A stretch of 64,000 nucleotides of DNA from CAWJAP01 sp963834365 (GCA_963834365.1 CAWIBS010000035.1:372001-436000); one strand, 5' to 3'; counted from the stretch's first letter, positions 31,737-43,696 are shown. Translations and numbers: made by a program. The notes: a model not told the origin generated them from the sequence alone.

Positions 31737-33077
31737 ATGACGCAACCTCGACGGGAATCGGTCGGGCTCATGGGGCTGACCGGCTACCAGTGGACCGTCG
31801 TCTTTGCCGCCTGGCTGGGGTGGGGCTTCGACGTGTTCGACGGGCTGCTCTTCAACTTCGTGGCGCCCAACTGCATTCCGACGCTCCTCGGCCTGCCGAT
31901 CGGATCGGCGGAGGCACGCGGGGCGACACTCTTCTGGACCGGCGTGCTCACCTCGCTGCTGCTCATCGGATGGGCCCTCGGCGGCACGCTGTTCGGCAAG
32001 GTCGCCGACCGCATCGGTCGCACGCGCACGCTGATGCTCACCATGCTGCTGTACTCGGTGGGCACGGCGCTCTGTGCCTTTGCGCCGAACGTGTGGACGC
32101 TGGCATTCTTCCGGTTGATTGCCAGCCTCGGCATCGGGGGCGAGTGGGCGGCGGGCGCCGCCATGGTGGCCGAGGTGGTTCCGGAGCGCCGCCGCATCGA
32201 GGCCGGTGCGCTGCTGTACACCTCCGCACCCTTCGGTCTGGCGCTGGCCACATTGGTCAACTACGTGATTGCGGGCCAGGTGTTCGCGGATCGGCCCGAC
32301 GTCTCCTGGCGTTACGTGTTCCTGAGCGGGCTCATTCCGGCGGCGGTGGCGCTCGCCGTGCGCGCCTTCGTCAAGGAGCCTGAACGGTGGGCGGCGGCAA
32401 CCCGCGACACCCGCCCGCCCACGGTCTCCGAGCTGTTCGGTCCCGCCATTCGCCCGCTGACGGTGAGCGGGCTCATCACGGCAATGACGGCCCTCGTGAT
32501 GTGGTGGAGCTGCAATGCGTTCATCCCCGTCATCGCGAGCGGGCTCGCGCAGGTCGAGTCGGCGGCGCGTGGCCTGGACCGCGCGGCGACGCTGGCTCTG
32601 AGCGAGAGCTGGAAAGCGCAGGCCACGAACTGGTTCAATCTCGGAGGACTCATCGGCACGCTGCTGACGGTGCCCGCCGCACGACTGTTGGGCCGCCGGC
32701 CGATGTTCGGCCTCTACTTCTTCGTCGCCGGGCTGTCCATGCTGGCGGCGTTCGGATTCGACCTGGCGCCGCAGACCCGCATCGTCATGTACTTTCCGAT
32801 CGGGCTCAGCGTGTTCGGCGTGTTCGGCAGCTTCACCTACTACCTGCCCGAGCTCTTCCCGACACGGCTGCGCGGGACCGGCTCGGGCTTCTGCTACAAC
32901 ATCGGGCGCGTCGTCGCCGCCGTCGGCCCGTTCATGGTCGGCGCCGTGGCGGCCCGGGGAGCGTCGGCGCTCGATACCGCCCTGGACGCGCTGTTCTGGG
33001 TCGGGTTCGTCCCCTTCATCGGCATCCTCGGCCTCCGCTGGGTCGTCGAGACCAAGGGGCGGCCGTTGCCGGAATGA
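31737..33077 (+). CDS. MFS transporter (sugar/aromatic-acid:H+ symporter type)
   Basis: 12-TM major facilitator, 446 residues, unbroken frame. ATG 31737; TM1 is QWTVVFAAWLGWGFDVFDGL, with the Asp-Asp pattern (WGFDVFD) typical of the metabolite:H+ symporter and AAHS groups. The inter-TM2-3 signature appears as GKVADRIGRTRTLML and the TM5-end signature as EWAAGAAMVAEVVPERRR. The second half has FPTRLRGTGSGFCYNIGR. It likely imports an organic acid or sugar; the sequence does not decide. REP-type hairpins begin directly after its stop. The 31604-31736 spacer holds a degenerate hairpin remnant. Confidence 0.9.
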   Translation: MTQPRRESVGLMGLTGYQWTVVFAAWLGWGFDVFDGLLFNFVAPNCIPTLLGLPIGSAEARGATLFWTGVLTSLLLIGWALGGTLFGKVADRIGRTRTLMLTMLLYSVGTALCAFAPNVWTLAFFRLIASLGIGGEWAAGAAMVAEVVPERRRIEAGALLYTSAPFGLALATLVNYVIAGQVFADRPDVSWRYVFLSGLIPAAVALAVRAFVKEPERWAAATRDTRPPTVSELFGPAIRPLTVSGLITAMTALVMWWSCNAFIPVIASGLAQVESAARGLDRAATLALSESWKAQATNWFNLGGLIGTLLTVPAARLLGRRPMFGLYFFVAGLSMLAAFGFDLAPQTRIVMYFPIGLSVFGVFGSFTYYLPELFPTRLRGTGSGFCYNIGRVVAAVGPFMVGAVAARGASALDTALDALFWVGFVPFIGILGLRWVVETKGRPLPE

Positions 33078-33081
33078 TCGC

Positions 33082-33185
33082 GGCGCGGCTGAAGCCGCGC
33101 CCTCCTGCGGTGATCTCACGTCGCGATCCGCAGGAGGGCCGGGCTTCCGCCCGGCCGTTCCTGTAGCCTGTAGCCCGCAGCCCGG
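33082..33185. repeat. Nested hairpin pair with GGAG flank, plus GTAGCC array
   Basis: Hairpin GGCGCGGC-TGAA-GCCGCGCC (33082-33101) and hairpin GGCCGGGC/GCCCGGCC with loop TTCC (33137-33156) flank an inverted repeat CCTCCTGCGG...CCGCAGGAGG (33101-33110, 33128-33137). The inner tetranucleotide is GGAG instead of GTAG. A GTAGCC-type run (CCTGTAGCCTGTAGCCCGCAG) follows at 33157-33180. Confidence 0.7.
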
Positions 33186-33202
33186 GGCCCGATACAACGC
33201 CT

Positions 33203-34367
33203 ATGCCCGTCACCCTCGGATCCACACGTCTGCTCGACTCGGGACGCCTCCGCGGCCGCCGCGTCGGCATTGTCGCCAACCCCGCGTCGATCGATGCCGA
33301 CTTCGTCCATGTCGCGGATCGGCTTGCCGCAGCCGATGGCGTGACGCTCGCGGCGATCTTCGGCCCGCAGCACGGCTTCCATGCCGATCTGCAGGACAAC
33401 ATGATCGAGACGCCGCACGGCCGCGACTGCACCCACAAGGTGCCGATCTACTCGCTGTACAGCGAGACGCGGGAGCCCACCGAGGCGATGCTGAGGGACC
33501 TCGACGTCCTCGTCATCGACCTGCAGGACGTCGGCACGCGCGTCTACACGTTCATCTACACGATGGCCAACTGCCTGAAGAGCGCGGCGCGATTCAAGGT
33601 CCCGGTGGTGGTCTGCGATCGACCCAATCCCATCGGCGGCGCGGCGGTCGAAGGCCCGATGCTCGATCGCGGGCTCGAGTCCTTCGTCGGGTTGTTCCCC
33701 ATCCCGCTGCGGCACGGCATGACGATCGCCGAGCTGGCACGGCTCTTCAACGACGAATTCGGCCTCGACGCCGACCTCGAGGTCGTGCCGATGGAGGGCT
33801 GGGCGCGCCAGGACTACTGGGACAGCACCGGCCTGCCGTGGGTGATTCCGTCTCCCAACATGCCGACGCTGGAGACGGCGGTGGTCTATCCGGGACAGGT
33901 CCTCTTCGAAGGCACGCAGCTCTCGGAAGGCCGGGGCACCACGCGTCCCTTCGAGCTCGTGGGCGCGCCGTGGATCCGCGCCGAACGGTTCGCCCGTACG
34001 TTGAACGACTATGGGCTGCCGGGCGTGCACTTCCGCCCGGTCAATTTCGAGCCGACGTTCCACAAGCACGCGAAGCTGACGTGCGGCGGCTGCCAGGTGC
34101 ACGTGACCGATCGGTTGGTCTACAAGCCCGTGCTCGCCGCGACGGCGCTCCTCCGCGAGTTCTTCGCGGCCGACCCGGAGCGGTTCGCCTGGCGCGATCC
34201 GCCGTACCAGTACGAGCACGAGAAGATGCCGATCGACATCCTTGCCGGCACGCCCGAGTACCGGGAGGGCGTGGAGCGCGGCGACGATCCTCGTGAGATT
34301 GCCGCAAGCTGGGAGCCGGGCGTGAGCAGCGTTCGACGAGCTGCGACGGAGCGTGCTGCTCTATTGA
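33203..34367 (+). CDS. DUF1343 protein, exo-beta-N-acetylmuramidase NamZ-like (one frame break)
   Basis: NamZ-type enzymes release N-acetylmuramic acid from non-reducing ends of peptidoglycan fragments. ATG 33203; GRRVGIVANPASID, IFGPQHGFHADLQDNM, the catalytic-site block LVIDLQDVGTRVYTFIYTM and CDRPNPIGGAAVEGP are all typical. A frame break near 34332 hides the real end (FDELRRSVLLY, TGA 34365-34367). About 388 residues, usual for the family. No signal peptide is visible, so it may act on imported fragments in the cytosol. The GGTC heptamer array begins at the base right after the stop codon. Confidence 0.9.
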
Positions 34368-34416
34368 GGTCTTCGGTCTTTGGTCTTCGGTCTTCGGTCT
34401 TTGGTCCTTGGTCGAC
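34368..34416 (+). repeat. GGTCNNY heptamer array directly after the namZ-like stop
   Basis: Seven in-phase heptamers (GGTCTTC, GGTCTTT, GGTCTTC, GGTCTTC, GGTCTTT, GGTCCTT, GGTCGAC) start at the first base after the TGA at 34365-34367. Position 1-4 (GGTC) is invariant; positions 5-7 vary. Confidence 0.85.
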
Positions 34417-34422
34417 GGGCGC

Positions 34423-34481
34423 GCCGGACCTGAAGGTCCGGCCTACCACGAATCGCGGTAGGGCGGGGCTTCAGCCCCGCC
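34423..34481. repeat. REPIN-like head-to-head hairpin pair (best example)
   Basis: Hairpin GCCGGACC-TGAA-GGTCCGGC (34423-34442) plus CTACC (34443-34447), a 9-bp spacer, then GGTAGG (34457-34462) and a hairpin with stem GGCGGGGC/GCCCCGCC and loop TTCA (34462-34481). Both stems are perfect 8-mers, and the GTAG boxes face each other. Confidence 0.85.
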
Positions 34482-34548
34482 AACCAGGGTCCGCCGGCGC
34501 GCGTACAGACTGCTTCACATTCGTTGAACAGGCCCTTGGAGGCCTTCC

Positions 34549-35116
34549 ATGCCCAGCCTGGACAAAGCGCTCGAAACCCAGCTCGCCAATATCCAAAAGC
34601 GATCCGGCAAATCACTCACCGAGCTCGCCGACATCGTCAAGGGCAGCGGCCTGACGAAGCACGGCGAGATCCGCGACATGCTGAAACGCGAGCTGGGGAT
34701 GGGGCACGGCGATGCCAACACGCTCGTGCACCATGTGCTCCAGTCCGACGGCGCGAGCGTCGCAGCGGCACCAGGGCCTCGACGAGGTGCTGGCAGGCAT
34801 CTACGTGGGGCCGAAGAGCGCGCTGCGCCCCATCCACGATCGGTTGATGGCGGCCATCGATCCGATGGGTGCATTCGAGATCGCGCCGAAGAAAGGCTAC
34901 GTCAGCCTGCGGCGCTCGAAGCAGTTCGCCACGATCGGCCCGGCAACGAACTCACGGGTCGACGTCGGCCTGAACATGAAGGGCGTCGCGCCGACCGCCA
35001 GGCTCGAGCAGCTCCCGGCCGGCCAGATGTGCCAATACAAGGTGCGCCTCACCGCGCCTGACCAGGTCGATGCAGAGCTCATCGCGTGGATCCGGCAGGC
35101 GTTCGACACGGCCTAA
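34549..35116 (+). CDS. DUF4287 plus DUF5655 domain protein (one frame break)
   Basis: Conserved hypothetical protein of about 188 residues. The N-terminal DUF4287 part is LDKALETQLANIQKRSGKSL followed by HGEIRDMLKRELGMGHGDAN. After a break near 34755 the DUF5655 part follows: GPKSALRPIHDRLMAAID, EIAPKKGYVSLRRSKQFATI, and ending AELIAWIRQAFDTA. DUF5655 has a fold related to DUF1801/transport-like domains; no activity is known. ATG 34549 follows a GGCCCTTGGAGG-like SD. It is an isolated gene between two repeat clusters. Confidence 0.82.
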
Positions 35117-35146
35117 TCTCGCGTCCGGAAGCCGATCTTTGGCAAG

Positions 35147-35179
35147 TCCTGTAGCCCGTAGTCGGTAGCCCATAGCCCG
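35147..35179 (+). repeat. GTAGCC-type heptamer run
   Basis: Units CCTGTAG, CCCGTAG, TCGGTAG, CCCATAG, CCC in phase, about 30 bp after the DUF5655 gene. It is followed at 35193-35212 by a weak GGTCTTG pair, the other heptamer class. Confidence 0.7.
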
Positions 35180-35307
35180 AAGGGTCACAAGCTCTGTCGG
35201 TCTTGCGGTCTTGGCGTGAGCCGCTTTTCGCTGAAATGCGCGTACAGGGGTGGCGCCGCTCGCTGATGGGGGGCGACTCGCACGATCACTGTCCAAGGAG
35301 GTGGAAG

Positions 35308-35820
35308 ATGGGACGCTACCGAGGCTACGTGGTGATTGTTCTCGCCCTGGTCACGATCGGATTGACGCTGGTCTGGGCCGACGACCACGCATCGTCACAC
35401 GCCCGGGACGACAACGACTCGTCACGCCTTCGGCTGGTCTCCGAAAGCGCCCTGCTCGCCGGATTGGAAGGGAAAACGGTCTTCCCGTTCATCGACACGA
35501 CGCCAAAAGGGCTTCGTCGTGCCCACGTCGCGATCACCGACAGCACGGCCAACTGTGCGCCTGGCGCGGCGGCCCCATCGAATATTCAGATTCTCGTCGG
35601 TGAAGCGGGAGTCGCCCTCGTCAACGTGATGACGGAGGCAACGAACACGGAATCTCCGTGCGGCCGGACAAGAACAGCCAATGTGTGTTCCACGCCACGG
35701 TGAGACCTGGACAGGGTGGAGTTCCCGACCGCATTACCGACATCGTCGTCGTCAATGCTGGAGATGCGCCGCTGACCGGGGTCAACACGGTGACGGTGTC
35801 AGCCGAAGTCTCCGTAGCCA
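35308..35820 (+). CDS. Unrecognised secreted protein (one frame break, end uncertain)
   Basis: ATG 35308 is preceded by an excellent SD (AAGGAGG, 35295-35301). The N-terminus is a signal peptide (GYVVIVLALVTIGLTLVWA). The mature part has LAGLEGKTVFPFIDTTPKGL, a strand-rich region with two cysteines (NCAPGAA, SPC), and, after a break near 35650, ISVRPDKNSQCVFHATVRPG and VNTVTVSAEVSVAT. About 170 residues. The 3' end cannot be fixed: no in-frame stop appears before the inverted array at 35822-35950, but a TAG at 35815-35817 would end it with one more indel. I recognise no family; probably periplasmic. Confidence 0.6.
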
Positions 35821-35821
35821 C

Positions 35822-35960
35822 GGAGCCACGGACAAGACGGACCAGATCGGAGACACGGACCAGACCGGGGCCACGGACAAATCGGACGCAGATCAGACCG
35901 AGTCAGCTTGGTCAGATCTGGTCAGATCTGGTCCGTGGCCGATCTGGTCAGATTGTCCGC
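35822..35960. repeat. Opposed-arm GGTCAGATCT/CGGACCAG array
   Basis: Left part is built from CGGACCAG- and CACGGAC-like units; right part from GGTCAGATCT decamers (two perfect copies at ~35910-35930) and GGTCCGTGGCC. Outer arms GGCCACGGAC (35869-35878) and GTCCGTGGCC (35931-35940) are exact complements. It separates the secreted protein from the kinase and may act as a terminator structure. Confidence 0.7.
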
Positions 35961-36041
35961 CAGCCGATATCCTTCATACCCTCGCCGGGCTGGCTATCGC
36001 TCGAGCTCCGCGTTACGCTAGCGCCTTCCGGACGGTCATCC

Positions 36042-38660
<2,619 letters not shown>

Positions 38661-39268
38661 AGCCACGCCCTTGCAATGGCCCACTCCCGCTTCACCGTCG
38701 CTGGAGAAGTCCCGACGGCCGCGGCGGTCTCTTCGACGGTGAGGCCGCCGAAGAAACGCAGCTCCACGATGCGCCCCTGTTCGGGATCCAGCTGCTCGAG
38801 CTCCTGGAGCGCGCGATCGAGAGCCAGCGCATCGACGGCATCGACGGGCGTCGCTGTCGGGCTGGACACCGCCTCTTCGAGTTCGACACGAACCGAGTCG
38901 CCGCCATGTTTCTCGCGACAGCTCCCGGCGTGCGTGGTCGACGAGGATGCGTCGCATGACCTTCGCCGCGATGGCGAAGAAATGACCGCGGTTCTGCCAG
39001 TCGACCTCGCGCTGGCCGAACAGCTTGATGTATGCCTCGTTGACGACCACGGTGGTCTGGAGGCGATTGTGCCGCCACTCCCGGGCGAGCTGTCGTGACG
39101 CGAGGGTGTGCAGCTCGTTGTACACGAGCGGGATCAGGCGGTCGAGGGCCTCTCGGCTTCCGCCCTTCCACTCGTTCAGGAGCCGCGTAATCTCCGCCGG
39201 CGAGGGGGGCGACCCGTCCATGCTGGATGAGTGTACAGCGGAGCCGGTCCGCCGAAGGCGCCCGTTCT

Positions 39269-40182
39269 CTAGCTCGAGGTCTTCGCGAGGCCCGGTGCCT
39301 GCTGTTCCTGTGCCGTCGCCGGCAACAGGCAGTTGGCGGTGAGATAGTCCCGCAGGATCGCGAACGCCTCGGCCGGGGTGTTCGCGGGCGTCAGGTACTT
39401 GAAATCGTCCGGGCCAATCATCCCCCAGTCGGCCATCGGCTCGAGATCCACCACCTCGTTCCAGTAGTCCGAGCCGTACAGCACCACCAGCAGCGACTTG
39501 GCGAGCTTCTGCAGTCTGCGCGAGGGTCAGAATCTCGAACATCTCGTCGAGCGTGCCGAATCCTCCCGGAAAGACGATCAGCGCCTTGGCGAGGTAGGCG
39601 AACCAGAGCTTCCGCATGAAGAAGTAGTGGAACTGGAAGCCGAGGCCCTCGGTGATGTAGTCGTTCAGCCCTTGTTCGAACGGCAGCTTGATGTTGAGGC
39701 CGATGCTCTTGCCGCCGCTCTCGAACGCCCCGCGGTTGGCGGCCTCCATGATGCCGGGACCGCCACCGGAACAGACGACGAACCGATGGTGAGGCACCTT
39801 GAGGCTGAGCGACCACTCGGTGAGCATCCGCGCCACGCGTGCGCGCATCCTCGTAGTACCGCGACATCGTCACGCCGCGCCGGGCCCGCGTGAGCGCCAT
39901 GCGCTGCGCCCGGGTCGGGCGGGCGGCGGCACGCGTCCCCACCTCGCTCCCCACCCGCCTGGTGCGGGCGAGCATCTGCTGCTCGAGCCGCGCGAGCGCC
40001 TCGTCGGCGTGCTCGCGGCTGCGGATGCGGGCCGACCCGAAGAAGACGACGGTATCCTGGATGTTCTGCTCTTTGAAACGGCGCAGCGGCTCGAAGTATT
40101 CGGCGAGGATGCGGATGGGACGAGCTTCCTCGCTGTCGAGGAACTCCGTGTTGTGGAAGGCGAGCGCCTGTTCGAGCATCAT
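39269..40182 (-). CDS. LOG family protein (TIGR00730-like, two frame breaks)
   Basis: Rossmann-fold phosphoribohydrolase-like protein; characterised relatives cleave cytokinin ribotides or other nucleotide monophosphates. DTVVFFGSARIRSREHADEA is the N-terminal strand; RFVVCSGGGPGIMEAANRGA and the signature ALIVFPGGFGTLDEMFEIL are intact. Breaks near 39848 and 39515 separate three collinear pieces. The total of about 304 residues is longer than the ~190-residue Lonely Guy form and matches the long bacterial group with an N-terminal helical extension. The ATG at 40182 is followed by a second Met. Confidence 0.88.
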
Positions 40183-40333
40183 AGGAATGTATCATCGGGT
40201 CGAGAGGCGCCCGGCGCGGACGGCCGGGCCTGCAACAGGCGTCTGCGACAGTCGTCGCAGCCATTCGCGCAGGGCCTTCGGGCGGGGAACCACTACGTGG
40301 CCCGGCCTTCGGTCCCGGGGAAGCAGGAGGGTC

Positions 40334-40759
40334 ATGCTGAAACTGGCAATCGGATCGGTGGGCCTGATACTCACCGTGATGCTGGGTGTGGTGGTGGCGC
40401 AGGAGCCCGCGGACACAGGCGGCGGCAAGGGCTGGACGATTCCTGCCGGCGGGTCGAAAGAGCCCAATCCGATTGCCGCCTCACCCGAGGTGCTCGAGAA
40501 GGGCAAGACGATCTACGAGAAGAACTGCAAGAAGTGTCACGGCGCCGAAGGCAAGGGTGATGGTCCCGATGCCGATCCGGACATGCCGCCCGAGGATCTG
40601 TCCGATCCGGAGCGCGTACCGCGCAACCCGGACGGCACGATGTTCTACAAGATCTGGAACGGCCGGAAGTCGCCCAAGATGCCCGCCTTCAAGTCAGAGG
40701 GACTGACGAAGGACGAAGTCTGGCAGGTGATTCACTTCGTGAAGACGTTCAGGAAGTAG
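40334..40759 (+). CDS. Secreted mono-haem cytochrome c
   Basis: Class-I-like cytochrome of 141 residues. ATG 40334 with CAGGAGG 5-10 nt upstream; signal peptide LAIGSVGLILTVMLGVVVAQ. The haem site is NCKKCHGAEGKGDG near residues 66-79, the distal Met is probably in SPKMPAFKSEGLTKDEVW, and the helix ends in VIHFVKTFRK. Likely a periplasmic electron carrier to a terminal oxidase or other reductase; no partner gene is near. The REPIN-like pair begins 3 bp after its stop. Confidence 0.9.
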   Translation: MLKLAIGSVGLILTVMLGVVVAQEPADTGGGKGWTIPAGGSKEPNPIAASPEVLEKGKTIYEKNCKKCHGAEGKGDGPDADPDMPPEDLSDPERVPRNPDGTMFYKIWNGRKSPKMPAFKSEGLTKDEVWQVIHFVKTFRK

Positions 40760-40761
40760 GC

Positions 40762-40867
40762 GCCGGACCTGAAGGTCCGGCCTACCGAGGTCCGGCCTAC
40801 CGGGCCGCCTCCGGAACGTCTCGCGGCCCGAACGATTGCTCCGGTAGGGCGGGGCTTCAGCCCCGCC
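40762..40867. repeat. REPIN-like hairpin pair between cytochrome c and M20 genes
   Basis: Hairpin GCCGGACC-TGAA-GGTCCGGC (40762-40781) with CTACC; a half copy GGTCCGGCCTACC at 40789-40801; then GGTAGG (40843-40848) and a hairpin with stem GGCGGGGC/GCCCCGCC and loop TTCA (40848-40867). The loop gives the TGA stop of the M20 gene on the minus strand. Confidence 0.8.
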
Positions 40868-41881
40868 GTCGGCCGACGTTACTGCCGAACAGCTCGCGCA
40901 CCAGCCGCACGTAGTCGTCGGCGGCGCGCTCGAGATGCGCGATCTCGACGTGCTCCTCGTCGGTGTGCGCCACCAGGACGGACCCGGGGCCGTAGAGCAG
41001 CGGCTTCCCCCAGCGATCCAGCAGCGGGATGTCCGTCATGTAGGGAAAGATCGCGGTCTCGAAGCCGTCCACGACGTGCATGCGCACCGGCGGCCCCTCG
41101 AGCACGTCCTCAATCGACACCTGCGGCTCGAGCGCCTTGAGCGCCACCCGGACATCGGCGGGCGGACCGACCGTGCGAAACAGCGCCTCGGCCTCGGCCG
41201 ACGGCGGAATCACGTTGGGCGCGATGCCGCCGGCAATCAGGCCGACCGTGTAGTGCGTGCGGCCGAGGAGCGAATCGGCCGGGAGCTCGAGGCCCCGCAG
41301 CTTCACCAGCGCGTCGATCAGCTTCTCGATCGCGGACTCGCCGAGCTCGGGATACGACGAATGGGCGGCGCGGCCCGAGGCGCGCAGCCGCGCCCGGAAG
41401 ACCCCGCGCGTCGCCAGCCCGAGCCGGTTGTCGGTCGGCTCGCCGTTCACGAGAAACCGGCACGACGCAGGGGCCAGGCGATTGGCGGCGGTCGGCCCCG
41501 TCGCTCCCGCGCTCCTCCCCGACCACGAACAGCAGCGCGAAGTTCGACACACCGTCCGCCCGCAGGCGTTCGGCGGCCTCGACCTGCGCCGCGAGAATGC
41601 CTTTCGCGTCGCACGATCCGCGGCCGTAGATCCGCGACCCCTCGACGCGGCTGGGAAAGAACGGGGGGACACAGTCGAAGTGCGTGGACAGGGTGACGCG
41701 CGGTGCGTCCACGGCCACCAGGACGTTGAACCGATCCGCGTCAACCCGCTGCTCCTCGACGTCGAAGCCACGGCCGCGCAGATAGTCGGACAACGCCCGC
41801 CCGCACGCCGCTTCCCTGCCGGTCGTGGAGTCGATGTCCACGAGCAGCGCGGGTCAGCGCGACCAGGCCTAGCGGATCCAT
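40857..41881 (-). CDS. dapE: M20 family metallopeptidase, probable succinyl-diaminopimelate desuccinylase (frame breaks)
   Basis: Di-zinc amidohydrolase of the ArgE/DapE/CPG2 family. The start is ATG 41881 (MDPLGLVALTRA), 13 nt inside the dapD 3' end, with a break near 41845. Zinc site: His and Asp in STHFDCVPP, Asp in GRGSCDAKGI, catalytic Glu pair in VVGEERGSDGA; a second break near 41505 precedes the dimerisation domain (RAAHSSYPELGESAIEKLID). About 340 residues. The dapE assignment rests on its place as last gene of lysC-dapB-dapA-dapD; by sequence alone an acetylornithine or peptide deacylase is possible. The C-terminal RRG-stop comes from a REP-like hairpin. Confidence 0.75.
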
Positions 41882-42750
41882 CGCTCGAGCTCCGTCCGGG
41901 TGTCCGTTCGAGCGTCCCGATACTTGACGATGACCGGAGTCGCGAGCGAGAGGCCCCACTCGGCGCCGGCGCCGACGGTGACCGCGCGCGCGCCGGGCAC
42001 GACGACAGCCGCTTCCGGCACGACCAGCGGCTGGCCCGCTTCCGGGCGGATGATGCGGCCGTTCGGCAGATCGTAGAGCGGGGTGGACCCGGTCAGAATC
42101 GTGCCGGCAGCGATCACCGCGCCCGCCTTGACCACCGCGCCTTCGTAGATTCCGGTGTTCCCGCCGACCAGCACTTCGTCCTCGATGATGACGGGCAGCG
42201 CGCCGACCGGCTCGATCACGCCGCCGATCTGCGCCGCCGCGCTGATATGGACGTGGCGGCCGATCTGCGCGCACGAGCCGATGAGCGCGTGCGAGTCAAC
42301 CAGCGTCCCTTCGCCGACCCAGGCCCCGATGTTGATGTACATCGGCGGCATGCAGATGACGCCCGGAGCGACGTAGGCCCCGTCCCGAATCGTCGAGCCA
42401 CCGGGCACCACACGGACGTTGGCCTCCGTCGTGAGCGGCTTGAGCGGCAGCGTGTCCTTGTCGAAGAACGGCCAGCGCCCGTGGTCGGACGACACGTCCG
42501 CGAGCACGCCGCACCGGAACCCGAGCAGGATGCCCTGCTTGACCCAGGTGTTGACGCGCCAGCCGGTGGGTGCCGACGCATCGGGCTCCGCGGCCCGGAC
42601 GTCCCCGGCGGACAGCGCGGCGCGAAGCGCCGCGAACACGTCGCGCGCCTCGTCGCGCCGCGCAGCCAGGTCGGCGGTCGCAAGCTCCGCGATGCGCGCC
42701 GCGCGAGCGTCGAGCCCGAGGATTCGCCGGGTGACGCGCCCGTCATCCAC
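41869..42750 (-). CDS. dapD: Tetrahydrodipicolinate N-succinyltransferase
   Basis: Left-handed beta-helix acyltransferase that succinylates tetrahydrodipicolinate in lysine/DAP synthesis. 293 residues, unbroken. Helical N-domain, then hexapeptide repeats: VPGGSTIRDGAYVAPGVICM, MPPMYINIGAWVGEGTLVDS, HALIGSCAQIGRHVHISAAA and QIGGVIEPVGALPVIIEDEV, the classic DapD stretch. The ATG at 42750 overlaps the dapA stop by 8 nt. The presence of dapD indicates the succinylase branch of the pathway. Confidence 0.95.
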   Translation of the reverse strand: MDDGRVTRRILGLDARAARIAELATADLAARRDEARDVFAALRAALSAGDVRAAEPDASAPTGWRVNTWVKQGILLGFRCGVLADVSSDHGRWPFFDKDTLPLKPLTTEANVRVVPGGSTIRDGAYVAPGVICMPPMYINIGAWVGEGTLVDSHALIGSCAQIGRHVHISAAAQIGGVIEPVGALPVIIEDEVLVGGNTGIYEGAVVKAGAVIAAGTILTGSTPLYDLPNGRIIRPEAGQPLVVPEAAVVVPGARAVTVGAGAEWGLSLATPVIVKYRDARTDTRTELERWIR

Positions 42751-43693
42751 GCGCTCCCGTGGCCGCGCCGTTGTGGGGAACCGCCGCCCGGACGTGCGAC
42801 TCGCCCGCCGTCGTCAGCCCGAGATCGGCCAGCACGCGCTCGATGCGGGCGCGCGACTCGGCACGCGGGGAGACGAGCGGCAGCCGGTACCGCTCGGCGA
42901 GCAGCCCCATGCGGGCCATCGCCGCCTTGACCGGAATCGGATTTGATTCGACGAAGTTGACCGCCATGAGCGGGAGGATCCGCGTGTGCACCTCGCGCGC
43001 CGCGGCCCAGTCGTTGCGCTCCACGGCTTCGATCATGCGGGCGAGCTCGCCGGGTGCTTCGTTCGACGCCACCGAAATGACGCCCACGCCACCCACCGAC
43101 ATCACCGGCAGCGCGATCAGATCGTCGCCGCTCAGCACGAGGAAGTCGGCGGGAACGATGCGGCAGACCTCGCAGATCTGGGCCATGTTCCCCGAGGCTT
43201 CCTTGACGCCGATGATGTTCGGAACGTCCGCGAGGCGGGCGAGCGTGGCGGGCTCGACGTTGCAGCCTGTCCGGCCCGGCACGTTGTAGACGACGATCGG
43301 CAGCGAGGACGACTCGGCAATCGCCTTGTAGTGCTGGAACAGGCCCTCCTGCGTGGGCTTGTTGTAGTACGGCGTGACCGAGAGGATGCCGTCGGCGCCC
43401 GCTTCGGTCATCGCGTGCACTGACTCGATGACCTCCCGCGTGTCGTAGCCGCCCGCGCCCGCCATCACCGGCACGCGCCCGGCGGCCGCTTCGACGACCA
43501 GCCTGACGACACGCTGCCGTTCCTCGCTCGAGAGCGTCGGGCTCTCACCCGTCGTGCCGCAGGGCACCAGGAAGTGGATACCTTCATCGATCTGACGCCT
43601 GGCAAGGCGTCGAATCGCGGGCTCGTCGAGCGAGCCGTCCGAGGTGAACGGCGTCACGAGCGCCGTGCCGCAGCCGGTGAACGCGGTTCGCAT
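42743..43693 (-). CDS. dapA: 4-hydroxy-tetrahydrodipicolinate synthase
   Basis: TIM-barrel aldolase condensing pyruvate with aspartate semialdehyde. 316 residues, unbroken. TALVTPFTSDGSLDE, FLVPCGTTGESPTLSSEERQ, the tyrosine in VTPYYNKPTQEGLFQHY, and the Schiff-base lysine in NIIGVKEASGNMAQI near residue 163 are all intact. The last ~20 residues are an Ala/Gly-rich tail beyond the usual end, reaching into dapD by 8 nt. It starts 3 nt after the dapB stop. Confidence 0.97.
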   Translation of the reverse strand: MRTAFTGCGTALVTPFTSDGSLDEPAIRRLARRQIDEGIHFLVPCGTTGESPTLSSEERQRVVRLVVEAAAGRVPVMAGAGGYDTREVIESVHAMTEAGADGILSVTPYYNKPTQEGLFQHYKAIAESSSLPIVVYNVPGRTGCNVEPATLARLADVPNIIGVKEASGNMAQICEVCRIVPADFLVLSGDDLIALPVMSVGGVGVISVASNEAPGELARMIEAVERNDWAAAREVHTRILPLMAVNFVESNPIPVKAAMARMGLLAERYRLPLVSPRAESRARIERVLADLGLTTAGESHVRAAVPHNGAATGARG

Positions 43694-43696
43694 GAA

